Part shown: positions 47,243-56,877 of the stretch, in pieces
Layout of the letters: each line of letters opens with the position of its first letter
How positions within the stretch are numbered: the stretch's first letter is position 1
Notes under the pieces: model-generated
What the model was told of the DNA's origin: nothing
Seen by the model: the letters and a program-made list of their open reading frames with translations, nothing else
Databases searched by the model: none
Assembly: GCA_018287875.1 (NCBI GenBank)
Contig: JAGVVL010000013.1
Span: 2,232,001-2,296,000 of the forward strand
DNA: 64,000 bases
Reading direction: 5' to 3'
From: Nigrospora sphaerica
Lineage: Eukaryota; Ascomycota; Sordariomycetes; Amphisphaeriales; Apiosporaceae
Position numbers and translations under genes: made by a program

Positions 47243-49770
47243 GAGGAGAAGACGATGATGCCGTGCACCGTCGTATTTCGATACTTGCATATCCAAGTTA
47301 CTATGCTGGTTGTGCTTATTCCCCAGCTTGATGGGAGGTATTACGGCAGGCACCGAGGCACGAGGCTTTTGGTTCGTGCACCCCAGGCCCTTCCCTCGCC
47401 TTCAGTCTGGTGCCATCGACACACGGATGATGCATCACGTACATGGGATGTCTGTACTCCGTAGTGACGGGCAGCAGGTTCGTCCAATCCAGCAGGTGCC
47501 CGCGGACGGGATGCCTGCATAAGAGAGGTTAGCATGGGATACAATCGGGTGGCCATGTAGCTACATATCTAAGGCATGTACCTATTTGCTGGCCTGGAGG
47601 GATGGTCAGAAACTTCCCCCAATCAAGCCAAGTCCCTCCCCCCGAAATGTCAGGGGCGGGGAGACTAGGTGTGTGCTCCAAAGCTACAAACGAGCTGCAG
47701 ACTGCAGGCACGTACCGCTAACGGCATTTCACGTACAAAACTCTTCTTTTCGAGGCGTGACCGTTCACGCATTCCTGCCCTCGTTCCAACCGATTCTCGC
47801 TCTCCTCCACCCTCGCCGCGCCGCGCCAACGACGCCCAGCCACCTACGGCAAACGGCACCCCTTTGGTTAGATCTGGGCCCCCCGGAGAGGGACACCGTA
47901 GGGAGGTATGCATGTCGATGACCAACCCAGCGTTGGACAACGAAGAGGTACATAAGTGCCTGTAACAAAGAGGCTGTTATGCTGGGGTTGTGGTCTTGGG
48001 CCCCGGTTTCGCCTGTCGGCCGGCCTCCAGCTTTTTTTTTTTCCCACCCAGGTACTATCCTAGGTACCCTAGTAGGGGCCTCAGGCACCTTATCATGCCG
48101 ATACCCACCCTCCTCTAAGTACCCCTAAAAAACCTTGAGGCGACGGTCTTTTGCGGATCAACCAAAGCTCACTCACTGACAGTTCGGTGGCCAATGATAT
48201 TAGGGTCGCCCAAGGGCCGGCACACCGGGAACACTAGAAGCAAGATGAGGCGATAGCCTCTACTACACACGGCTGCCCGACTTGTTGCCAGGCCGCATGG
48301 CCTGTACAGATAGATATTTACGTCCTGCATCCTAGGTGTTTTGTACCTATGTATGTAATTAGGAGGGGGGCCTTTCGGAGCATTTATCCTGCCCTGGCGC
48401 GAGACGCCGCAGCGCTCGATCTGCCAAACCATGTCATTTCCGTCAAATTGGCCTTGTGCTGACCACCAATCCGACACATCCCCTGAATGGTCAAGCCCCG
48501 AGGAACTGGCATGATGAGATGGGATGGATGTCTTGGAAAGGGCAGAAAATCCCATCTGCTTATATCCCATATTACAAGGAACGGACCATACTCCACAAGC
48601 TGCATACCAACTGCTACCGCCTGCATGCGACTGCAAACCTTCTATGCTGACTTCACGTATCCTTTGCTACCAAGCGTGGGATACCCTTCCTCGTAGGGCC
48701 CGACTTGCCCTCCCCGAACTTGGATTCGGGGAAGGGAAGGCGAGAGGGGCACGCAGAGGTACGTTGTAAGGCCTCTGCGAATTTCCCCATCTGCCCGTGA
48801 TCACCTTGGGAAGCCGATGGACTCGCAGATGGAGGGGCCTTCCGACCAGCCGGCGAACGTCCATGCGCTGATGGCTGTGATTTCGGGCCCGCCCAGTCTC
48901 CGGTTTATTTGGGAGCCAGGTCTCAGGGCCACGCCGCATCCACGCAGATGATGATTGTTTGGGCACCGAAAACCTTGGGCGATCCTTGTCGGCGTCGCTG
49001 TCGGCCCTCGCCATCGCCGGCAGAGCAGCAGCAACAGCAGCAACAGCCTTTCGGTTTATCTGACATCCATACAAACCTTGGGATGCGTGATGGACGTGGC
49101 TCGTTGGCAGGACCCGTGGTCCAAGTGCTTGACGTTACTGTTATGGGTTATTTGGTATAGGCCGCCCCTCATCGCACCAGACGCGCGGGATGCGCGCTCA
49201 CTCTCGCTCGCTTGGGGACACCAAGCGCCCGTCCCTCCACCAGAGAGGAGGCCGTGGGGCGCGCTCCAAGTTGACGTCTCATTTGTTCGGCTGTCATGGT
49301 GCAACTACGGAGTCTGATTGGGGATACGGAGGGGGGCCCAGGGGCTCTGTTTCGTTCCATTCCTCGCCCACGGTTTTCTCCCCAGCAAGTGGGGGGCACG
49401 GCGACTTTCAGAATTGGGATGGATATGTATGCAGTGGCGGGACCAACGGCTTGTTTTCTTTTTCGACAGTCCGCTCTTGTGTCGGAGGCGCTCTCTGGAG
49501 GGCTATGTACTCCCGAGGGTACCGGAGCAACCGAGAGAGGCGCCCTGCCTTCATTCGATCTCTAACCGACGTCCGGCCTGCCCTCAATAAGCATGGAACC
49601 CCCCGGATTCCGGGAGAGCAGCGCCATGCCGCTTGCCGCATTCCTGCCTCGATTGCCGACTATCCAGACGGCCAGACGGCCAACGCCAGACCAGGACGTG
49701 CAGGACCGCGGCGCGGCCTTGTTGGGCTGTCGATCGGTGGGCAGGCCCCGTAATAAGGGGACAACGAAGT

Positions 49771-49794
49771 GCTCCTCAGCTCCTCAGCTCCTCA
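49771..49794. repeat. Three tandem GCTCCTCA copies
   Basis: Exact 8-bp unit, three times in a row, in a spacer. Confidence 0.8.
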
Positions 49795-50918
49795 CCCATC
49801 GTCCGCTTTGCTCGTCACTTGCCGTTTCCCACATTGGGCACACACGTCATCCGTGCTCGAATCCAGCCCGACGTGGCGCGCTGAAGGTTCTGACTATTAA
49901 TGCCTAGCTGGGTAACAAGCAACGACGGACGCCATGAGCCTGACCCGACAACGAGGACCGGTTCCGGTTTCACGCCACTTACCAATAGACGAGGGGAAAC
50001 GGCCTCGAGCTCATTAGCTGGGCCTCTCCACCGCGTCACAGTTGGCCCTGCAGCCGTTTCTTCTTGCGCTGGGGACGTGTTTTGTCAAACCTTGGGTGTT
50101 CCCCTTGTTGTGCCGTGGACCATCGCCTAACTCTGTCCTGGGAAGCTTGCTGGGGCTTCAGACAGCCAGTCTGAACCTCCGGTATATGAATCCCTGCCGT
50201 GTTGAGGCGCTGCTGCACAGCCGAATCAACACTTAACACGCATTGCCTTCCAACTGTATATCTTCAGCCTGCGCCTAGAGCACCGTGACTTGCACGGGAG
50301 ACCGGGGGCATTCGGGGGTCCTACGTCAAACCGTACTATATTGCACTGATAACCCAAGTGTCGCAGCTGTCGGCATTCTCGTGGAACGCGGCGCTTGCGC
50401 CCCTGGTCCCTCTGGTGCAGTTACCGGCCGGAACCTCGAGATCTGACACGTGCGATTCATTGTCCTGCGATTCAAATTTACTCCCCCCCTTTCCTATCCT
50501 CCGATGTAGGAAGGACCCCAAGCCAGAATTCGTAGTGTGCCCTTAAGGCTCCGAATAGCCGACATCACTGACTTGGGTGCCACTGCTTGCCTGCGCTGCA
50601 AGAATGGGCCTGCCGCGTTGTCGCACCATCCCCCGTGGAAAAGGCAACTGCCGAGTTTTCGTCGCCGAGTATAGGATTGGCTCCCCTTCACAGTGGCCAA
50701 TTATTATGGGGTGCCCCGGAAAGCACCCAAAGCGTTTATCCGTAGTTACTTGAACGCCGTAGAACTCCATGTCCGCTCGTTTTTTAAACCCCCGAAACAA
50801 AACGCCTGGCAGCATGCTCCGTGTGGGTGCGGCATGGCTGCCAACGCGGTGCCGCCGCGCCCTTCAGGACTGGTTGTTTGTCTTTGAGCCCGCCACCCGC
50901 GGCGGCACGGCTTTTCTA

Positions 50919-51602
50919 TTACAGAGCGTTCACGCCGCCCGGAACCCACTTCTCGCCGATGCGCCGCATCTCGGCGGTGAAGCGCCGGCTCGTAATCTTC
51001 TTTTGCTGGCGGGGGCCAGGGCCGGCGTCGGCGCCGTCGGGGTCGTAGAAGGGGTTCTGGAGCAGGCGGACGTAGGCCGTCTGCATGGCGCGGAAGACGA
51101 CCTTGAGCTCGCCCTCGCGCAGGCCGACGCCGCCGCCGCCGCCAGCGCCGGCGAGCCCCGGCGCGCCCACCTTGCCGGACCCGACGCCGCCCGCCTTGGA
51201 GTCGGCGTTCACGGTGCGGCCCCGCATGTCGACGACGGCGACGAACTTGACGCCCGTGTTAGTCTCGAACCCGTACGCGGCCAGCCGCTCGTCGGCCGCG
51301 TGCAGCAGCCCGAAGTCGCCCGAGAGTAGCGTGCCCGAGGCGTGGCGCGCCCGCGAGGCGAAGACGTCGAGGGTCGAGGACAGCATCAGCGAGAACTGGA
51401 GGGGCGTGCGCAACGCCGCGGGCGCGCCCGTCTGAGGGTCCGTCGTCGTCGGGAGAATCGTTGTGTGGAGGGGGTTGTTCTGTTTGGACCCTTTGTGTCA
51501 GTTCGCGCCGTGTGCTGGCAGTTGAGGAGACCCCGGCAGGAGAGGCCCTACATTGCGCCCGATGACGCCCAGGCAGGCGATGGCGGGTACAGCCGTGGCC
51601 AT
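50919..51602 (-). CDS. TCA17: TRAPP-associated sedlin-fold protein (Tca17/TRAPPC2L)
   Basis: Exons 51602-51552 and 51479-50919 give 203 aa. The 72-nt intron (GTAGGG...AACAG, phase 0) joins ACLGVIGRN to NNPLHTTILP, a conserved first hairpin of this longin/sedlin fold. Further family landmarks are LQFSLMLSSTLDVFASRA, GDFGLLHAADERLAAYGFETNTGVKFVA split over the centre, and a C-terminal block FRAMQTAYVRLLQNPFYDP. In yeast Tca17 helps assemble or stabilise the TRAPPII tethering complex, which activates Rab GTPases at the late Golgi. The Gly/Ala-rich stretch at about residues 120-142 and the GADAGPGPR insert are longer than in yeast and look like disordered loops. The 3' end of the next gene upstream (MCT1, same strand) lies 494 bp away. 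Confidence 0.92.
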
Positions 51603-52096
51603 GGTGGAAGCTGACAGCAATGCGTCCTGCGATGAGTCGGCGGTCGCCCTACTGCCAGTAGATGAGTTGTCGGGGGCTGAGAGGCTGTGGAAGCCGATCG
51701 GGAGGCCGGTAGGAGTGGTGGAGTTGGGGGTTACAGAAGCAACGTAACGCTGCAACGGCTGGATCGCATCGGCTTCCACTGGTACCCCACCAGGTCGAGA
51801 TCTGGAGCCTCCGTTTACCTGCAGTCAACACGGTAACCGTAAGCGTGCACACGTGCAAACCTCTCGACAACATCACAGTAACCGCGAGTGAACGTGAGAG
51901 TGAGGTAAGAAATTACCATATGCTCGACTGGAACGGGTGGCCCTGGGAACTTCGGCTACGGCTTCTATCCCGTCCGGCGCATTACTGGCGATGCTGGTGC
52001 TAGACCCAGCGTGGCGCCTCTATCACACTTACACACCCAAGTCTACAAGACGACTCGCTGGGGCCCTTTGTCTGCAATGAAAACCCAACGACCCAA
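51603..52096. other. Short spacer between Tca17 and Mct1 genes
   Basis: 494 bp holding the Tca17 promoter and the Mct1 3' flank. Nothing else is seen. Confidence 0.5.
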
Positions 52097-53451
52097 TCAG
52101 CTAACTTCGTCTTCTTCCTCCGAGGGAAGGCATTCCGTCTTCTCCAAGCCCTTGAGCACCTCCTCAATCTCTAACGGGTCGGTAATAGCCCACACGCCGC
52201 CGCCCTTGACCTGGTCAGTCCCTCTCATCCCGACCTCTTTGCCGACAAGGTTTCTTCCCACCTTGCCTGGGCCGAGGCCGAGCCACCGCCTGACCTTCTG
52301 TTCTTGGTCCAGGTATTTGATACTGTCCCACCAACGCACCGTTTCCAGGCATTGACGGGAGAGCAGATCTCTGACACCCTCCTTGCTGCCAAAGGGCCGC
52401 GCGCTCACATTGCTGACACACTGCAGTGTCCCGGGGAACGTGATGACGTCTTCGTTCTCTCTTCCAGGTACCCTGCTCTTTCCCGAAAGCAACTGACGAA
52501 TGACACCGACGGCGGGCTTCATAATGGGGCTGTGGAAAGGCGAATCGCTGCTCAACTTCACGGCACGGGGATCGTGGCCCAGGAATTGCCGGACGTGGGC
52601 AATCAGCTCCCGTATCTTCTCCAGGTTGCCACTTAGGACGATCTGGTTCTTCGAGTTGATGTTGGCGATCAGCACCTGGTCGATGGGATGGATATCCTCG
52701 GCGTGGTCGCTGCGCAGGCCGCTTGAACGGTAGCCCACAAAGTCGTCGACGGCCTTCACCATGGGCTCCAGTCGGTGCGGCTCCGTCACGACGGCTATCA
52801 TACCGTAGTCGCCGCCGTACTTGTACTTGGCGGCCTGGGTCGCTTGCGCCATAGCCTCGGCTCGTTTGCGCACCATGTAGAGCGCGTCCTCGAAGGTGAG
52901 CACTCCAGCCGCGACCAAGGCCGCAAATTCGCCGAGCGAGTGACCCAGAGAGACGTCGACGCGATCTTTCAGTATAAACCCGAACTCCTTTTCCAATATC
53001 CGCAGTATCAAGATGCTGGTAGCCATGATGGCCGGCTGGGCATTGGTGGTTGCGGTGAGAACTCGAGAGGGGCCATTGTGTATGATGTCCGACAGCTTGT
53101 AGCCCATGAGATGGTCGATCTCGTCAAGGATATGTTTCGCCGTGCTTGGAAAGGCCTCGAGCCATGGATCTAGCATGCCAATCTTCTGCACTCCCTGGCC
53201 TGGCCCGTGTCAGCAAGCGGCCGGCTTGGATACAACGAGGCCTCCGCCGCATGCGAGGGTGCGTACTAACCGGGGAAGAAGATGGCAGTTCGAGGCCTTG
53301 GGTTCTTGCGCGTCGCGACATACCTGCGTTGGTTCACGGACAATGCTGGTGACGCCGTGGCCAGCCTTCCCGGAGACTGCCTCGGCGCGACCACACGTAG
53401 ACGACATGCGGCCGGGCCGGGCCGGCGCAACTGAGCAACTGCGACGCTCAT
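52097..53451 (-). CDS. MCT1: Mitochondrial malonyl-CoA:ACP transacylase
   Basis: Exons 53451-53271 and 53199-52097 give 427 aa. The 71-nt intron (GTTAGT...GCCAG, phase 1) rebuilds the FFPGQGVQ motif typical of FabD-type acyltransferases. Residues ~1-50 are rich in Arg, Ala and Ser with almost no acidic residues (AQLRRPGPAACRLRVV), a good mitochondrial presequence. The nucleophile elbow GHSLGEF holds Ser148, and DSPFHSPIM supplies His283. QPAIMATSI, RAEAMAQA and NVSARPF are further family segments. The enzyme loads malonate onto acyl carrier protein for type II fatty acid synthesis and so supports octanoate, the lipoic acid precursor. The tail is acidic (SEEEDEVS). The ATG at 53451 is chosen because the upstream in-frame codons lack another ATG. 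Confidence 0.95.
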
Positions 53452-54698
53452 TGCCTTGCGCCCGCTATGACTGAGTCGAGACAAGACGGTCGGGAATCAT
53501 GGACGAGGTTCTCTATTGGGGGTCCGGTCGACGCAGCGTACGCGTAGAGGGTTCCGTCAGCTGAGGAAGAGCTCCAGGAAGACGTGCCGTGGAAAGTGTC
53601 GGGATGGCATGATCACGGCTATGGCTGGAAGCTGAAGGGATCCATGTGTTATTCCAATGCGACATGGGACCTCAGGTAAGCAGATACCTACCCCACAGGG
53701 ACCCCAGCATATTGGATCCTGTATGAACCGACCTGCCGACATCCAACTTGTAGTGCGGGGAAGCTCGGTTCGTCTTGGCGCCCGCTCAACAGCAGTTACA
53801 CGTACGGGCTACCTGTTGCGGGGATGCTTCAATTCAGCTGTTGTGAAGACCCTGCTGTCCTGACTTGGAAGCCATACAGATCCAATCCATTCGTGGCAAC
53901 CTCGGCCGAACTGCTACTCGACGGGCCAGTCTGTCCTTCTCTAGTTGGTGGTTAACTCGGTGCTGACATGTGGTAAACAGGTACCTAGATACCCTACCCG
54001 TGTAGCCCTCTGTGCGATGCAGCAAGATGGATGTACATACTTTCAACGGCACGGTAAGGACTCGCGTACCAACGATAGATGTCAGCCTCCAGGCTCCAAC
54101 GCCCCCAACTAGCTATCAACCATTATGCGCGAGCCCATAACGCGGTGTCTCGGTAGTGCACGTTAATGCACCTACCTTTAGCTACATCTATGTATGGAGG
54201 GCCATACGAGGTAGTGCCACTCCGGCCTCGCAGTAGGTCTGTGTCTCTGAAGGCTTGTTGCGAGCACGCATCTATCACGTTCGTCGCCGCCGATGCCAGA
54301 AGCTGTCTCGGCTGTCAGGTGCGGAGGCGCCCCGAGCTACCGTGCATGGTAAAGTAAACTTACGCGACTCGGCGGGCGCGTGTAGGTGTTGTATATTGTT
54401 TTCACGACATGGTTGCGCCAACCTTTCCCGCTCACCTTCATCGTCTGCTCTGCAAGTACCGTAGTGTTGTGGTCGAAGACGAATCTGGAGTAGACCCGTT
54501 TACTTAATAATCAACAGTCGCAGGACAGGGAATAGGGGACCTGCGTCAGTCCCTCTTCAAGACCCCTCGCGTCGGCACGGACGATGCACCAAAATATCCC
54601 AGAGAAACTCCGTTGTTTTCTTACGGTCATGTCAAGTAAGATAGGTAAGTGTGTTTCCCAGCCGTCCTTTCCGACCGCCGGTGCGTACAATGCGCCCT
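53452..54698. other. Spacer Mct1 promoter to AP-3 mu 3' end
   Basis: 1.25 kb with no gene seen. GGTACCTAGATACCC (near 53980) and CACCTACCT (near 54168) belong to the recurring spacer motif group. Confidence 0.5.
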
Positions 54699-56389
54699 CT
54701 AACACCTGATCTCCACGCCGCCTTTACTGATGGTCAGGTACTTTACCCCCTTGTATGGTTTCACGCCTTCACCCAGTCCACGACTCCTTTTAGTATCTAC
54801 ATGGATGCCCTCGATTTTGATCCCACTTGGCACCCACCCTTTAATGGAGAAGCTGACAGAAGCAGAGCTGGGCATCAGAATCTTATTCTGTGCCATCTTC
54901 TTTGCATCCTTTTCTTCCTCACTTCCTTGTGGCGTCTTACGGGCGGCGGACTCGGCGTTGGCTTGGTAGGGCTCGTCGTAGGAGTAGTCTTTACCAAAGC
55001 CAAAACCGCTAGGGTCGTCGCCCTCCCCATCGTCCGTCAACGGTCCGAGGACTACTGCTTTGAGGCTGAAGTAGGCCGTTCCCTGGGATATCTCCTTCTG
55101 GGGGATATGCCACTGCAGAAACTGGTCACCCGGGTTGTAACTGGCGTCTCCTCGGCTGGGCCGCACATCGGACAAGTTCCTAACGTCGGATGGCAACGGA
55201 ACAGATACCGTCAGATCATGCATCGAGGGAGACGCAACTGTCCCGGGATGGGGTCCGCCGAACGGCCGGCCGCCGGAACCGGCTCCAGCTCTTGAGGGGC
55301 CCGACGAAGCTGTAGGGCCAAAGATTTTGTTGATGTTGATGCGGACCTCGAATTCGGATCCCGCAGCTCCTAGTCCCGTCCTGACCTCGATGTTGACGGG
55401 CAGCTTGAGGTTATTCGATGCTAGCGTACCACTCTTGCCGTTGGTAAAGGGTAGTAGATCGACCTCGTAGCCGGCCAGGATAAAGCGACCGTCGGGCGGG
55501 ATAAAGCTGAGCTCCCCCGGGTTGTCCCTCCACCGACTGAGCCGTACGCACGGGTGAAACACGGGCAGCTCCATGATGCTTCTCAAGTTGTGCTTGCCAG
55601 ACGGGCCCGTGAGACTCAGGACGATATCCGGGACTCCCGAGACCTTGGACGTGAAGGCGATGGTTCCATTCGCAAAAGCTGCGATCGGCCGACCCGAAGG
55701 CGCCAGGGTAACCGAAACGGTCTCAACAACGTCGGCGTAGAGCTCATTGGACGTATGCCGCACATTTGCTCTCCTCCAAGGCAATGATAGCGCATTCTGA
55801 GCTATCAAACTGGGCGCACTAGGGCTCCCAAAGTTGCCGCCCAGCCCTGGGGGCTTCCCGGGCAGGCTGAGGCTTCCCAGGAACTTCCCCAGCAACCCCT
55901 CGACCTCGACCACATCCCTTAGCGCGTTGGGTTCCGTGGTGTTGATGGTGCCGGCATCGCACATCTCAGTAAGAAGTTGGGCTACAACATCGTAGTTGGC
56001 CTCGATCTTGTGCGCCAAAACGGGGGCGCCGAGAAACTCCTCGAACGCATCAATGACTCGATGGAGGAACTCGAGGACGAGGAGAGGCTCGATTTCCGAG
56101 GACGCGGTGGCTAGGTAGAGTAGATCGGCATGGACGAGGCTGAAGACCAGTGTCGGGGGGTTCGTGTTGGAGAGATACAGGACATTCGGCCGCGGTGCGG
56201 CGTGCTCTAGGTAGAGCGGTAGGAGATGGGCAGCCGAGAGCGGGCGGGACGCATAGGTGTGGGAGAGAATGGCGCGGCTGCAGGTGGTACCGGAGTGGTC
56301 AACGACTGACGCAACGGGCCGAGGGAGATGCGCATCATCACTCACTTGTGCTCATCGTAGATATGCAGCGCTTCGATAACGCCGTTCAT
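54699..56389 (-). CDS. APM3: AP-3 adaptor complex mu subunit
   Basis: Exons 56389-56346 and 56277-54699 give 540 aa. The 68-nt intron (GTGAGT...CTGCAG, phase 2) joins MNGVIEALHIYDEH to NRAILSHTYASRP, restoring the first strands of the longin-like domain (residues 1-140). Then come VLEFLHRVIDAFEEFLGAP, HKIEANYDVVAQLLTEMCDAG and NALRDVVEVE, typical of AP-3 mu. The mu homology domain covers about 195-540, starting SLPWRRANVRHTSNELYADVVE and ending with SFSIKGWVPSGIKIEG. AP-3 sorts membrane cargo from the Golgi directly to the vacuole, and the mu subunit binds tyrosine- or dileucine-type signals. A Gly/Pro-rich insert near 360-385 and a charged insert near 450-480 look like flexible loops. The gene is divergent from MPP10 across 488 bp. 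Reading the large exon from its own upstream codons would lose the conserved N-terminus. Confidence 0.95.
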
Positions 56390-56877
56390 AGTGGCCGGGA
56401 CGTCGAGACCATGCTCGGACGGGAGGCAGGATACCTTAGGTAAGGCAACGTAGGAACTACTTACGAAGACTAGGTAGGATAGGTGGAGGAGAACCGGCGA
56501 CCGTCCTGTCTGTTCCGTCCGTGGGGCGCAACGGGGATGGGGGGGCGGAAATAGGAACGCCAGCTGCAATCTGGAGATGAGCACGATGTTCGATCTCAGC
56601 CCAGCCCAGCGGAACGGTCCCGCTATGCCGGGGACTCTCACTACATTGAGAGTCCCCAACCAGCCTAAATAACCACCACGAGAGGCTGATAGACCCCGAC
56701 GCCACCCAATCAATAGCAGCTGCTCTGCCATCGGTGGGGCTTTTCTTTATCGCTGCTCTGCGCTCTGAAACTTTTTTTGATTCCATCCCAACCCATTGTA
56801 CAGCGTGCGTCCCACGGTTGTTGAGCGCGACTACGAACGAGGTCGCATCCCAGTCTCTTGCGTTCCCAGTTTGAGCC
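56390..56877. promoter_or_regulatory. Shared divergent promoter region of APM3 and MPP10
   Basis: 488 bp lie between two divergent start codons, so both promoters and leaders share it. It contains ACCTTAGGTAAGG (near 56430), AGGTAGGATAGG (near 56471) and a perfect 11-bp inverted repeat at 56630-56657. Bidirectional use is inferred from geometry. Confidence 0.6.
56630..56657. promoter_or_regulatory. Perfect 11-bp inverted repeat, 6-nt loop
   Basis: GGGGACTCTCA (56630-56640), loop CTACAT, then TGAGAGTCCCC (56647-56657). The arms are exact reverse complements. It lies 221 bp upstream of the MPP10 start and 241 bp upstream of the APM3 start. It could be a dimeric protein-binding site or an RNA hairpin in a leader. 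Confidence 0.6.

Larger units (their letters stand above)
46050..50918. other. Long spacer, Pom1 promoter side
   Basis: 4.9 kb without a supported gene. It contains ACCTACCTA elements (near 46582, 46870 and 47162), a GGAT microsatellite (47221-47242), a CAG/CAA run (about 49021-49047), three GCTCCTCA copies (49771-49794) and a T-run near 48031. Frames such as 49190-49753 plus have no domain signal. Confidence 0.5.

Noticed and set aside
49190..49753. 187-codon plus-strand frame with ATG
   Set aside because: The composition looks random (Gly/Arg/Ser), there is no domain, and other open frames of similar length overlap it.
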